In this document: piece after piece, positions 17,973 through 27,178 of the stretch
How the letters are laid out: every line of letters begins with the position of its first letter
Numbering within the stretch: position 1 is the stretch's first letter
NCBI RefSeq assembly: GCF_009017275.1
Contig: NZ_WBZC01000002.1
Coordinates: 1-64,000 of the forward strand
DNA: 64,000 nt
Reading direction: 5' to 3'
Origin: Alkaliphilus pronyensis
Lineage (GTDB): Bacteria > Bacillota > Clostridia > Peptostreptococcales > Natronincolaceae
The notes under the pieces: model-generated
What the model was told of the DNA's origin: nothing
The model's input: only the letters and a program-made list of their open reading frames with translations
Databases searched by the model: none
Program-made: the position numbers and the translations under genes

Positions 17973-18341
17973 TTATGATTGAATGTAAGGTTTTAGTGTT
18001 TTAGCGATTTCATCCCTCCAGCTTATGTAATTTGGAATGATGTATTCCTGTGCTTCAACACTTAAATTAACTTCTTTATCTTCGCTATAGCTATCAACTG
18101 TTTTTTGTATGCCTTTTATTAGATTCTGTGATAGGCTGCTAATATTGTTTTCTGGTAGCTCCCCATCCATAGGTTCTATGGCGTTTGCTATGCTTGATAT
18201 TGCTTCTAACAAATCCTGTAGCATAACAACAGATTCTTCATAACGATGCTCTGTTAGTTGTTTTTCTAAGTGAATTATTCCTTCCTCCAAGGTATCTATT
18301 AACTCTATTATTCTTCTTATAACTTCGTAGTATTTTTCCAT
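17973..18341 (-). CDS. Helical hypothetical protein, 122 residues
   Basis: I do not recognise a named family. The protein is almost fully helical and acidic (EVIRRIIELIDTLEEGIIHLE, EESVVMLQDLLEAISSIANAI), and ends in a conserved-looking aromatic stretch (QEYIIPNYISWRDEIAKTL). The ATG at 18341 is chosen because AGGAG lies 9 bases before it; an upstream in-frame TTG directly abuts that site. No signal or membrane segment. Its position beside a sialic/pseudaminic-acid synthase remnant and FlaG-type genes suggests a flagellar accessory role, which remains a guess. Confidence 0.65.
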   Translation of the reverse strand: MEKYYEVIRRIIELIDTLEEGIIHLEKQLTEHRYEESVVMLQDLLEAISSIANAIEPMDGELPENNISSLSQNLIKGIQKTVDSYSEDKEVNLSVEAQEYIIPNYISWRDEIAKTLKPYIQS

Positions 18342-18411
18342 AATGATCAACTCCTAAATATTTTTTTGTATGTAATTAAAAAGCTTTACTATCTAGTTTT
18401 TATAGTTACTT

Positions 18412-18572
18412 CTAGTCTATATGCTCCCAAATAACAGGTGTACCTTTACTTAATTCTTGTTTAACAGCTCTCCCCAATACATTTTTAATATATTTAGGAG
18501 CTAAACCAATTCCTGGTCTAATAGACCTTACATTTTCTTCAGTAAAAACTTCTCCTGCCTTCAAAACAAAAG
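18412..18572 (-). pseudogene. C-terminal remnant of NeuB/PseI-type sugar synthase
   Basis: About 53 codons that match only the SAF (antifreeze-like) C-terminal domain of N-acetylneuraminate or pseudaminate synthase: GEVFTEENVRSIRPGIGL, then PKYIKNVLGRAVKQELSKGTPVIW. The full enzyme is about 350 residues, so the TIM-barrel catalytic part is gone. The match stops at the hairpin repeat at 18573-18599. An open frame continues through the repeat to 18669, but those residues (RHRGTEVLC) come from the repeat and from antisense of the acyltransferase gene. It indicates that the island once held a nonulosonic-acid pathway. Confidence 0.75.
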
Positions 18573-18599
18573 GACACAACACCTCCGTCCCCCTGTGTC
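18573..18599. repeat. Hairpin repeat element REP2
   Basis: 6-bp stem GACACA/TGTGTC around a loop containing CACCTCCGTCCCC, followed by TTGTGTT. Compared with REP1 the stem arms differ in a compensating way. It lies exactly between the acyltransferase stop codon and the NeuB/PseI remnant. Confidence 0.65.
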
Positions 18600-18608
18600 T
18601 TGTGTTAA

Positions 18609-19271
18609 TTATGGTATCCACCTTACACCTTCCTTTACAATCCTTGCTGGATTTCCAGCCACTACACAATGGGGTGGTACATCTTTTGTCACAACAGAAT
18701 GGGCTGCAATAATTGCCCCTTCTCCAATCGTAACCCCTTTAAGAATAATAGCCTCTCTTCCTATCCATACCTTATCGCCAATAAAAACTGGTGCCTCTTT
18801 GATACTGTGGGAACCATCAGAATAAACTATGCTATGAAAGTCACTATCCATTATGACAACATTATTTGCTATTGCTACTTTATTACCAATAGTAATGCTC
18901 TTTGCACACCTTATTTGGGTGCCATAGTTGGCATAACCTGAACCTAAGCTCAAGGTGCCTCCATCAAAAACACTGATATCACACTGATAAAAAAAGGAGA
19001 AATTAGCATTTACATTAAGAGACGAGTCCTTTCCCAACCTTAATCTCATTTCAGCCTTAGATTTTTTCAGTTTGTTGGAATTAAGTGTTAGTTTTCCATT
19101 TAAGGTAATTTTAGCACTTGGGTCAAGATCAAGTATTGTATTTCTATAGGGTATTATTTTACCACCATTTATTATCATATTTCTAGCTAGATTATTTCCT
19201 TTAAAGTAATCCCACAGGTTTAATGAGCTATAAAACTTTAACTTTTGTATGATATTTGATTTAGTTTTCAA
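18609..19271 (-). CDS. Hexapeptide-repeat acyltransferase
   Basis: 220 residues with a left-handed beta-helix built of hexapeptide repeats: ITLNGKLTLNSN, LSLGSGYANYGTQIRC, ITIGNKVAIANNVVIMDSDFHSI, then VFIGDKVWIGREAIILKGV and GAIIAAHSVVTKDVPP. The DSDFH segment holds the usual catalytic histidine region, and the C-terminus VVAGNPARIVKEGVRW is typical of sugar O- or N-acetyltransferases. It is likely to acetylate a sugar of the flagellar glycan. It is the last intact gene of the island operon, 35 bases after the aldo/keto reductase gene. Confidence 0.88.
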   Translation of the reverse strand: MKTKSNIIQKLKFYSSLNLWDYFKGNNLARNMIINGGKIIPYRNTILDLDPSAKITLNGKLTLNSNKLKKSKAEMRLRLGKDSSLNVNANFSFFYQCDISVFDGGTLSLGSGYANYGTQIRCAKSITIGNKVAIANNVVIMDSDFHSIVYSDGSHSIKEAPVFIGDKVWIGREAIILKGVTIGEGAIIAAHSVVTKDVPPHCVVAGNPARIVKEGVRWIP

Positions 19272-19305
19272 TACAATTCACCCCACTTTTTAGAAGCATT
19301 CAATA

Positions 19306-20133
19306 TCAAAGCTTGTCAAAATCACAATTATCAGGGTCGTGTCTTACTCTAAAATTCATATTTATATCATCAATTGATATCATTTCTTCATTTGATAAAT
19401 GAAAATCATAAATGCTTATGTTTTCACTTAATCTATGATGGCTTTGAGTTTTAGGTATAGAAATTACACCATTTTGGTAATTCCAGCGTAATATGATTTG
19501 CGGAATGGACTTTTGATATCTGTCAGCTAATTCTTTTAGTATGTCACTATTTTGTATGTAATTGTGCATTCTAGCTAATGGTGAATAAGCCTCAATTTTA
19601 ATTCCATATTTGGAACAAAATTTAATTAAGGGTTTTTGAGTTAATAGAGGATGTAATTCTATTTGATTAATGGCAGGTAATATATTAGCAATCTCTATTA
19701 AATCCCTTAGATGATGCTCATGAAAATTACATACACCTATTGAACGTACAAGACCTTTTTTATATAGCTGCTCCAACTCAACCCAAGATTTTAAAAAGTA
19801 ATCTGGTACTGGCCAATGAATTAAATACATATCTACATATTTTAAGCCCAAGATACTTAGGCTCCTTTTCAATACTTCTTCGATATTTTCATGCTTCTGA
19901 TGGATATTACTAAGCTTAGTTGTAATAAATACTTCTTCCCTAGCCACAATACTATTATTTATTACTTCGCCAATTTCTTCATGATTTTTGTATGCAGTTG
20001 CTGTATCAAAGCTACTATAGCCTAGTTCTATAGCTTTTTCCATTGTTTCTATTAATATATTGCCCTTCATTGGATAAGTGCCCAGTCCTATTACTGGCTT
20101 GTCTATACCATTGTTTAATGTAAACTTCTCCAC
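19306..20133 (-). CDS. Aldo/keto reductase
   Basis: 275 residues, a TIM-barrel NADPH-dependent reductase. Signature regions are present: GLGTYPM, the SSFDTATAYKNHEEIGEVI block with catalytic Asp and Tyr, ITTKLSN with the catalytic Lys, and DMYLIHWPVPD with the His. SIGVCNFHEHHL and the C-terminal SIPKTQSHHRLSENISIYDF (cofactor site) follow. Substrate cannot be deduced; within this island a deoxysugar or keto-sugar intermediate is plausible. It lies 13 bases after the Fe-S/pyruvyltransferase-associated gene. Confidence 0.9.
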   Translation of the reverse strand: MEKFTLNNGIDKPVIGLGTYPMKGNILIETMEKAIELGYSSFDTATAYKNHEEIGEVINNSIVAREEVFITTKLSNIHQKHENIEEVLKRSLSILGLKYVDMYLIHWPVPDYFLKSWVELEQLYKKGLVRSIGVCNFHEHHLRDLIEIANILPAINQIELHPLLTQKPLIKFCSKYGIKIEAYSPLARMHNYIQNSDILKELADRYQKSIPQIILRWNYQNGVISIPKTQSHHRLSENISIYDFHLSNEEMISIDDINMNFRVRHDPDNCDFDKL

Positions 20134-20146
20134 CTGATCACCCTCT

Positions 20147-21250
20147 TTATTTTAGACTAACTACCTTATTAAAAGCTACATCAAATGGATTAGCAAGAAT
20201 CTCCTGAAAGAACACATTTCTGCATGGCCCCTTGGGAGTGCTTTCTAATATGCATACATTCCCTTTTATAGCTTCGTCTAAGGTACATTCTTCAAATTCC
20301 ACTCTTTTTGATATTTTTTCAAAAAGCTGTTGTCCCCTATTGGAATTCAACAATACTACAGAGGTTCCTTTGTCTTCATCTAAATGAGGTCTTGTTCTAC
20401 CAATTCCCCAAAAATCCCCTAATGTTATATCTGATACTCTCGGCAATTGCTTGTATAAACAATGATGACATGAAGTTCTTAAATATAAATTATATTTTAA
20501 ATAACCTATCATATATAAATCATGGTTACGGTCTTCTATATACTCTTGTCCATCTGTAAACTGGATTTTAGTACAAAACCCATTCCAACCTCTAGATTTA
20601 TTTTTAAAGGTAACACTTATAATAGGCTGTCCATACCTTTCCTCAAGCATCTCTAAATATTTAGTATACACCATTGGTGATATTACGCCTCGACAAATAA
20701 AGTCACATTTTACTAGATTTTGATAGTCCCTTCTTAGAAAGGTGTCTAATGCAGCATTTTGGCAAGGGGTTCCACAAAAGAGTATCTTTTTTCCTAATTC
20801 AAGGGCCTCCAATGTCTGTTGATAAATTGTATTGGTATCACTTTGCAAATATTTAGATTGCCTTAGTCTGGATATACCTGTTGAATTTCTAGCCATGCTA
20901 TGTTCTACTAAAAAATCACATGTATATTGAGCTCCAACAACCCATCCACCATCATTAAGTACTTGATGAGCTAACTCTGAAAATATGCCACCAGATGTAC
21001 TAAAACACCTAACTTCTTCATTACGGCTCCATGCAGCATAAACAAGAGGTGTGTTAAAATGATGGTTATATGACCTTCTATTAAGGGAAGGACATATTTT
21101 AAGGCATAATCCACATTTTTTACACTTTTCATTTACAAAGGGGTACCAAAATCCCTCTAAATCTGTTGGCATTGTAATTGCTTGATAGGGACATATGTTA
21201 AAACAGCTTTTGCATCCTGTACATAATTCTTTTTCTATACAATTAATCAT
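20147..21250 (-). CDS. FrhB-type Fe-S oxidoreductase
   Basis: 367 residues. The N-terminus carries two 4Fe-4S motifs, CTGCKSCFNICP and CKKCGLCLKICP, followed by the coenzyme F420 hydrogenase/dehydrogenase beta-subunit N and C domains (FSTSGGIFSELA, SKYLQSD, FCGTPCQNAALDTFL, DITLGDFWGI). Proteins of this type are very often encoded beside polysaccharide pyruvyl transferases, as here (22 bases downstream of that gene). They may reduce or transfer electrons to a flavin or sugar intermediate; actual F420 use is unlikely to be inferable. Part of the flagellar glycan operon. Confidence 0.9.
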   Translation of the reverse strand: MINCIEKELCTGCKSCFNICPYQAITMPTDLEGFWYPFVNEKCKKCGLCLKICPSLNRRSYNHHFNTPLVYAAWSRNEEVRCFSTSGGIFSELAHQVLNDGGWVVGAQYTCDFLVEHSMARNSTGISRLRQSKYLQSDTNTIYQQTLEALELGKKILFCGTPCQNAALDTFLRRDYQNLVKCDFICRGVISPMVYTKYLEMLEERYGQPIISVTFKNKSRGWNGFCTKIQFTDGQEYIEDRNHDLYMIGYLKYNLYLRTSCHHCLYKQLPRVSDITLGDFWGIGRTRPHLDEDKGTSVVLLNSNRGQQLFEKISKRVEFEECTLDEAIKGNVCILESTPKGPCRNVFFQEILANPFDVAFNKVVSLK

Positions 21251-21272
21251 ATAAACACCAGCTTTTCATTAA

Positions 21273-22451
21273 TTATTTATGGCTTACAAGTGAATCTATA
21301 AGGTTCTTTGCCTTTGTAATAGGTAAAGTGTATTCTGGAATTTTTATTTGCAAATATTCTCTTACTTTTTCCTCATTATCCAATAACCATTCAAAGGCTT
21401 CTGTAAGTTGATGTTGGTTTTGTAGTTCCTGTACTGGGATAACATATTGATCATAACTACCAAATAAATCCTTTGCTATTCCTTTAGATTTGACTGAATA
21501 ACCAAGTACTAATGTTGGCACACATGAGGAATAGGCTGCAATTGTAGCATGTGTTCTGGCTCCCACAAATAATCTACATCTAGCAATAAAGCCTTTAAGC
21601 TCTAAGCAATTATAATCACCTAATAGCACAACCCTGTTGGATGATTTGAACTCGTTATACAACTCCGTTAGTGGTGTTAAATCATTATTCCCTTCAATAA
21701 CAACATGAGGTATAAAGGCTATATGGTAATCAGTTTTTTTAAGAATAAATTTTACCAATTCTTTATAATTAAGATAGGTCATATTATTGTCTTTTTCTAG
21801 TTTTTGCACAAGAGGGCTTACATTGATTCCTATTGTTTTCCCTTCGATGAAACCCTCTGGTAAATCTAATGAAACCTTTGGTAACATAAATGCAGTATCT
21901 GGTATTAAATGAGTGTTTTTGTTAATCCCTGCCCTTAATAAAGCTTCATAGGTCAAGGTCTCTCTTGCTGTAATAAGTGAATATCTTTTTAAGTCTTCTA
22001 TTACATGCGGTTTGTTAATAATTGATTCCTCAATAGATGCACCCCAAAGCACTGTTTTGGTTACTTTTGAGAGCTTTTTATTTATATAGGCTAAGTTTTT
22101 ATGATAGTTACCATAACAGTAATTATCGCCTCCAATGGAGAAATATATAGAATCCCTTTTTATATTATTTAATAAATTATGGTTGGCATAGTGATAATAA
22201 AAATTATCATAATTAAAAACATTTTTTAGAAACCTATTTAGTAAGTAGCTTGGTGCATTCTTTTTAAAGTACCGATGATATTGTACTATATCCTTTGCCA
22301 ACAAATCTATTTGGTACTTGTTATCTGCAGCTTTATTGATTGTAAATAATGTTAATCTATACTCTTCATTTAGAACATCATAGGTGCTTCTTACTATAGC
22401 CTCACAACCGTGATTATCACTTCCAGCATGACCATAAAAGCATATATCCAT
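21273..22451 (-). CDS. Polysaccharide pyruvyl transferase family protein
   Basis: 392 residues of the PS_pyruv_trans family (WcaK/CsaB fold). N-terminal ICFYGHAGSDNHGCEAIV replaces the usual glycine-rich start, with DSIYFSIGGDNYC, VLWGASIEES and ITARETLTYEALLRAG following. The C-terminal half shows VVLLGDYNCLELKGFIARC and FVGARTHATIAAYSSCVP, the conserved donor region. It would add a pyruvyl ketal from phosphoenolpyruvate to a glycan sugar. Located between a GT2 glycosyltransferase and its FrhB-type partner gene. Confidence 0.9.
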   Translation of the reverse strand: MDICFYGHAGSDNHGCEAIVRSTYDVLNEEYRLTLFTINKAADNKYQIDLLAKDIVQYHRYFKKNAPSYLLNRFLKNVFNYDNFYYHYANHNLLNNIKRDSIYFSIGGDNYCYGNYHKNLAYINKKLSKVTKTVLWGASIEESIINKPHVIEDLKRYSLITARETLTYEALLRAGINKNTHLIPDTAFMLPKVSLDLPEGFIEGKTIGINVSPLVQKLEKDNNMTYLNYKELVKFILKKTDYHIAFIPHVVIEGNNDLTPLTELYNEFKSSNRVVLLGDYNCLELKGFIARCRLFVGARTHATIAAYSSCVPTLVLGYSVKSKGIAKDLFGSYDQYVIPVQELQNQHQLTEAFEWLLDNEEKVREYLQIKIPEYTLPITKAKNLIDSLVSHK

Positions 22452-22472
22452 TAATTAAGCCTCCTCACTTTA

Positions 22473-23435
22473 TTAAATCAATTTTTCCTTCTGTAATAAA
22501 TCGTTTAGAGATTCCTTTTCTTTTAAAGTTGTAAAGGGTGAATGAATTATTTCTTCATAGTGGTCACTCAATTGCTTAAGCATATCCTTATATATATCTC
22601 CACAGCCCTTACAATGATACTGATTAATTTTGTTACACATAGATAACATATAGGACCACTCAGAATACTTAGCTCTATGTTTGATTCCAGGAACTCTTTC
22701 GGTTAAATAAAGGGTTCTTTGCTTGTACATGGTTAGGTATTCATTAAGGAGATCTGGTGTTATTTGATTTGATTGAATAAAGCTTGTCATGTTGTTACTG
22801 TGCTTCCTGAAAAAATACAGTGGTTTACCTTTAACAACAACTTTTCTAGCTCTAGCGAATACTTTGTAGATTACATGAATATCATCGACCAGTACCCCCT
22901 CTGGAAATTTAATTTGATTAAGCAAATCTCTTTTGAAAAGCTTAGTAGGAGGCGCAACGTTATATTTTTCTCGTTTTAATAGCTCCTCCAACCCCATAAG
23001 CCTATCTAAAATCAACATTTCCTCAAATACAAAATAGGGCTCTAGTCGATGGCCAAAATCGTTATAGCTGCCACACATAGCAATATCAGCATTATGGGTG
23101 TTAGCCAAATTAATTAAAAACTCTAGCATTTCCTCATGGCAATAATCATCATCGTCAACTATTGTCAAATATTTTGAGGATGCTGCTTCAATACCTACAT
23201 TCCTTCCTATTGAAGCACCGTTATTTACTGGTATTGTAATATACTTAATTCTATCATCCTTAGCCACATAGCTTTGACACAGTAAATCAGTCCCATCAGT
23301 AGAACCATTATTTACTAATATCAATTCAAAGTCTGTAAAGGTTTGTGATAGAATGCTATTTAATGCTCTTTCAAGATAATTAACCCGATTGTAGGTAACT
23401 AATACAACACTAATAATAGGTTTTATATACGTCAT
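22473..23435 (-). CDS. GT2-family glycosyltransferase
   Basis: 320 residues. The GT-A nucleotide-sugar domain covers about residues 7-230: ISVVLVTYNRVNYLERAL, LVNNGSTDGTDLLC, and the metal-binding triad in YLTIVDDDDYC. EGVLVDDIHVIYKVFARA corresponds to the acceptor/catalytic region. The C-terminus has a Cys/His cluster (CNKINQYHCKGCG). No membrane segment. Likely transfers one sugar in assembly of the flagellin glycan; donor unknown. In operon with the pyruvyl transferase (21-base gap). Confidence 0.92.
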   Translation of the reverse strand: MTYIKPIISVVLVTYNRVNYLERALNSILSQTFTDFELILVNNGSTDGTDLLCQSYVAKDDRIKYITIPVNNGASIGRNVGIEAASSKYLTIVDDDDYCHEEMLEFLINLANTHNADIAMCGSYNDFGHRLEPYFVFEEMLILDRLMGLEELLKREKYNVAPPTKLFKRDLLNQIKFPEGVLVDDIHVIYKVFARARKVVVKGKPLYFFRKHSNNMTSFIQSNQITPDLLNEYLTMYKQRTLYLTERVPGIKHRAKYSEWSYMLSMCNKINQYHCKGCGDIYKDMLKQLSDHYEEIIHSPFTTLKEKESLNDLLQKEKLI

Positions 23436-23468
23436 AATATGCTACTCCTTACCTGCAAAATTTACTTA

Positions 23469-24764
23469 TTAATAGAATCTTTCAGTAAATTGATGATCTT
23501 TTAATCCATAACCCCTTAATTGGTCTTGTATAATTCTAGCTATTTGTTTTTGTTGAATTGATACAACAATAAAAGCTTGATTAAACTGGCTCGTAGTGAA
23601 GTTTTTGAGTATGTCTGGAGAATTAACAGGTATTCCCTCAATAATGCAATTTCGTTTATTTTCACTGTTATCTAAGAAATTAACTACTTTAAATCCAGCA
23701 CTCTTCAATATACGAGCAGAAGCCTCACCATTATAACCTGTTGGAAAGATATATATATCCTTATCATTGTTACCCTCTACACATTTTAAAGTCTCTTCGA
23801 TGACACTGGTTCTATAATTGGTAAGACCTTCTTTCCCACCATATTTATCTAGAAGCTGGAACAAGCCTATATCAAGATTTCTTCTTAGGGTAATTCCTCT
23901 ATAGTCCTCATAAATTCTTGACAGTTCATGAATTTCACTATCTTCTAAGGTATCACATCTTGTTGAAAACAAACCAATTAAAAATTTAACCCTCGACATA
24001 ATAAAGTCCTTTCTGGCACCACTAAATCCTTTTTCAAACAAAAAGGATAACAGTTGTAAAGCAATGACAAAATGGGCTTTTGTATGTAAATAGGTCTTTG
24101 ATGAGGTTATTGATCCTGTAGCTCTAGGTCTATAGCAATAGAAGGGCGATGATAACAAGGCTATCTTCTCTGCACTACATATAATTTTGGGAAACCATTC
24201 TTCATCTTCAACATGGAAACCTTCTAAAAAATATATTTGATTTTTTAATAAAAATTCTCTTTTAAGTATAAATCTCCAAGTTGTGCAGGTAAGCTTTGGA
24301 AGTTTATTAAGGTAATTAATAACTATCTCAGGTTTATCATGTTGGAATACTGCTGGATCAAAGGATACATCAGAGCAATAAAAGGCACCTTTTTCAGGCT
24401 TGCAAATGAATTGACCAATTAAAACATCTGGCTTATGAGCCTGAAGTGCATCTACAATGTTTAAAAAGCTATTCTTTATATAATAATCGTCACTATCACA
24501 AAAATGTACGTAATCCCCTGATGAATGTTCTAAACCAACATTTCTTGCACCAGCTGGTAACATGTTTTTGGGGAGATGTATTACCTTAAAATTATTATGC
24601 CTTGATACATATTCATCACAAATTTCACCACTATTATCGCTAGATGCATCATTCACTAAAATAACCTCAAAATCCGTAAAATTCTGATTTAGAATACTAT
24701 CAAGACAATCAGCTAAGTACCTCTCAACATTGTAAACCGGAATAATTATACTTAAAAGTGGCAT
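23469..24764 (-). CDS. GT2-family glycosyltransferase with extra C-terminal domain
   Basis: 431 residues. A GT-A domain (LSIIIPVYNVERYLADCL, LVNDASSDNSGEIC, VHFCDSDDYY with the DxD motif) occupies about residues 1-240. From about residue 335 there is a separate Rossmann-like module (DIYIFPTGYNGEASARIL, VVNFLDNSENKRN, AFIVVSIQQKQIARII), of the kind seen in SAM- or nucleotide-binding helper domains of capsule enzymes. Its start overlaps the end of the sugar dehydrogenase gene by 13 bases, which implies translational coupling. Donor and acceptor are unknown. Confidence 0.9.
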   Translation of the reverse strand: MPLLSIIIPVYNVERYLADCLDSILNQNFTDFEVILVNDASSDNSGEICDEYVSRHNNFKVIHLPKNMLPAGARNVGLEHSSGDYVHFCDSDDYYIKNSFLNIVDALQAHKPDVLIGQFICKPEKGAFYCSDVSFDPAVFQHDKPEIVINYLNKLPKLTCTTWRFILKREFLLKNQIYFLEGFHVEDEEWFPKIICSAEKIALLSSPFYCYRPRATGSITSSKTYLHTKAHFVIALQLLSFLFEKGFSGARKDFIMSRVKFLIGLFSTRCDTLEDSEIHELSRIYEDYRGITLRRNLDIGLFQLLDKYGGKEGLTNYRTSVIEETLKCVEGNNDKDIYIFPTGYNGEASARILKSAGFKVVNFLDNSENKRNCIIEGIPVNSPDILKNFTTSQFNQAFIVVSIQQKQIARIIQDQLRGYGLKDHQFTERFY

Positions 24765-26032
24765 TCTTCTCCGCTCCTTAAGAAATATCTACAATCAACT
24801 ATAGGCTTATTAGCATATCGTATATTGATATCTTTAAACTCGTCCCAAGCAGTAATCAATGCTAGTACATCTGATTCCTTACATAAACTATCTAAATCCT
24901 GAAAGTATTTTACTTCTTGTAGCTTATATTCTTTATCAAAGGGGTGATTAGCTATAGGATCATAGGCAATAATATTGGTATAGCCCTCTTCTAATAATAT
25001 CTTAATAATTTTAGCAGAGGAACTATCCCTTACATCATCAGAACCTGGCTTAAAAGCCAATCCAAGTATTCCTATTGTTTGATTTTTACTGGTAATACTG
25101 GTTATTTTATTTGCCATAAAGCTGGGCATATCATTATTTATTTCAATCACATTCTTTAAAATTTTGGGCTCATATCCCTTTGCTAAGGATTTAGCAACCA
25201 TAGCCACAGTATCCTTCGGTAAACAATACCCCCCGTAGCCACAGCCTGGATATACATAGGAGGTCATATTACAATTTCCCCATCTCTTATCTAAATGTAG
25301 TATATTAAAAGCATCTGCAATTTGAACATCACCAATTACATCCGCTATTCTTGACATTTCATTAGAATAGCTGATTAGAGTTGCCAAAAGAGTATTGGAT
25401 AGATATTTTATAAACTCACCTGTATTTAGATTAACAGCAAATATTGGAATATTACAATCCTTATAAAGGGAATATAGCATATCTTTAGCCTTTTCATCTG
25501 AAACACCGCAGACTATTCTATCTGCATTCATCATATCCTCCCAGCAATATCCTTCACGCAAAAATTCAGGGTTATTGGCAATACTAAAATTACTACCAAC
25601 CTCTAATCCCTTGTTTGATAAATATGGAATTATTCTCTCTGCTGTTGTGGAAGGAGGAACTGTTGATTTTACAACAACAACACGATACTTCCCATCATTT
25701 AACACCCCTGCAAAAGCGTCAATTGCATTATTAATATAGGTTAGATCCGCCTCACCATCTTTACCACAGGGCGTACCCACACATAGAAAGATAAAGTCAC
25801 TATCTGTCACACACTCTTCAACAGAGTCGGACACAAAAAAATTCTGATTTATATGTTTTTGTAAAGCAGTATCTAAGCCTGGTTCAACAAAGGGAAGCTT
25901 TCCTGATTTAATTGTATTAGTTTTTTCTATATTAATATCAATACCATAGACCTTATTTCCCATTTCTGCAAAGGCTAGTGCTGTAGTTAGTCCAACAAAG
26001 CCTAATCCAAAAACTGTAACAGTATATTTCAT
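24752..26032 (-). CDS. UDP-glucose/GDP-mannose-type dehydrogenase
   Basis: 426 residues. Three-part UDPG_MGDP_dh architecture: N-terminal Rossmann fold (VTVFGLGFVGLTTALAFAEMG), a central domain with the catalytic cysteine in GCGYGGYCLPKDT, and a C-terminal UDP-binding domain (IGILGLAFKPGSDDVRDSS, VDCRYFL). It oxidises C6 of a nucleotide sugar to the uronic acid using two NAD. Adjacent epimerase and nucleotidyltransferase genes make a route to a uronic or pentose sugar plausible. The exact nucleotide sugar cannot be told by eye. Confidence 0.92.
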   Translation of the reverse strand: MKYTVTVFGLGFVGLTTALAFAEMGNKVYGIDINIEKTNTIKSGKLPFVEPGLDTALQKHINQNFFVSDSVEECVTDSDFIFLCVGTPCGKDGEADLTYINNAIDAFAGVLNDGKYRVVVVKSTVPPSTTAERIIPYLSNKGLEVGSNFSIANNPEFLREGYCWEDMMNADRIVCGVSDEKAKDMLYSLYKDCNIPIFAVNLNTGEFIKYLSNTLLATLISYSNEMSRIADVIGDVQIADAFNILHLDKRWGNCNMTSYVYPGCGYGGYCLPKDTVAMVAKSLAKGYEPKILKNVIEINNDMPSFMANKITSITSKNQTIGILGLAFKPGSDDVRDSSSAKIIKILLEEGYTNIIAYDPIANHPFDKEYKLQEVKYFQDLDSLCKESDVLALITAWDEFKDINIRYANKPIVDCRYFLRSGEECHF

Positions 26033-26060
26033 AAGTTTACCTCCTTCTTAGGATACGTTG

Positions 26061-27152
26061 TTACCAATCGAACTCATCTCGATTACATTCTTTTAAATAT
26101 AATAAATATCGTTCAATGCCATCAGCTATATGAATTTGAGGATTGTATTTCAATAAACTTCTAGCCTTTGTAATATCCGGGCACCTTCTCTTTGGATTAT
26201 CGGTTAAATAGTGATTGTCCCAATGGGTTTTAAATATAATACTACCTGAATAATCAAAGATTTCCTTTCCTATGGTTTTATATAGTTCAGCCAATTGTAA
26301 TATCGAGATTTCATCACGATCTGAACCGATATTAAAAACATCGTAGCCTCCATAAGTTGCACATTTCAAATAACCGATTGTTGCATCTGGTATATAATCA
26401 AAGGTACGTGTTGGTCTTCCATCTGAGTATATAACAATATCTTCATTATTAATTATGGCCTTTGCAAAATCAGCAACTACCCTCTGATCGTTAATCCTCA
26501 TACCTGGTCCATAATTATTAAAGGGCCTAACTATTGTTATAGGCATATGATATTGCTTTGCAAAGTTATAGCAAAGGGTTTCACCAAACCTTTTAGACTC
26601 ATCATAGCAAGCTCTTGGACCGCAAGTATTAACATTACCCCAATAATTCTCATTAGTGGGTATTTCTTTAGGATCAGGGTCACCATATATCTCACTACTT
26701 GAATAAAACAAAAACCCTTTAAGCCCTTTGTTCTTATATAAATCCAAAAGCCTTCTAAGGCCTATTACATCAGCATCCATCGTTTCAATTGGATGTAGTC
26801 TATAAAATACAGGTGATGCAAGGGAGGCCATATGAAATATAATATTTGAATCTTTGGCAAAATGTAAATCACAATTTACAATATCCAGCTCTTTCAAGTC
26901 AAAAACTGGATTGTTTTTAATCCTTTCTATCCACTTTGGCTTTCCAAACTTATAATTATCTATACCATATACTTTTTTTATTCCAAGTTTATCCCCGTAT
27001 AGATGAAAAAAGTGAAGTAAGGTGTACCCTAGTGAGCCAGCAAAGCCTGTTACTAAGATAATACTATCTTTAAATTTTTCTTTATCAGAACATGATAAAC
27101 CATTATATATAAACTCCATATCCTTTTTTGATACTTCTGGAATTAATGACAT
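26061..27152 (-). CDS. NAD-dependent epimerase/dehydratase (UXS-like)
   Basis: 363 residues from the ATG at 27152, chosen for GGGGTG 5 bases before it; an upstream TTG at 27170 has no site. Extended SDR fold: ILVTGFAGSLGYTLL (NAD binding), FHMASLASPVFY, FYSSSEIYGDP and the catalytic ACYDESKRFGE (Tyr-x3-Lys). IVRPFNNYGPGMRINDQRVV resembles UDP-glucuronate decarboxylases. With the dehydrogenase next to it, conversion of a uronic acid to a pentose is possible, but other 4-epimerase or dehydratase roles fit as well. Confidence 0.88.
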   Translation of the reverse strand: MSLIPEVSKKDMEFIYNGLSCSDKEKFKDSIILVTGFAGSLGYTLLHFFHLYGDKLGIKKVYGIDNYKFGKPKWIERIKNNPVFDLKELDIVNCDLHFAKDSNIIFHMASLASPVFYRLHPIETMDADVIGLRRLLDLYKNKGLKGFLFYSSSEIYGDPDPKEIPTNENYWGNVNTCGPRACYDESKRFGETLCYNFAKQYHMPITIVRPFNNYGPGMRINDQRVVADFAKAIINNEDIVIYSDGRPTRTFDYIPDATIGYLKCATYGGYDVFNIGSDRDEISILQLAELYKTIGKEIFDYSGSIIFKTHWDNHYLTDNPKRRCPDITKARSLLKYNPQIHIADGIERYLLYLKECNRDEFDW

Positions 27153-27178
27153 TTTTACACCCCATTTCAATTACTGTA

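Noticed and set aside
18573-18669. Extension of the NeuB/PseI frame to a 85-codon gene
   Set aside because: Codons upstream of 18572 come from the REP hairpin and from antisense of the acyltransferase gene, so they are not part of a real protein.
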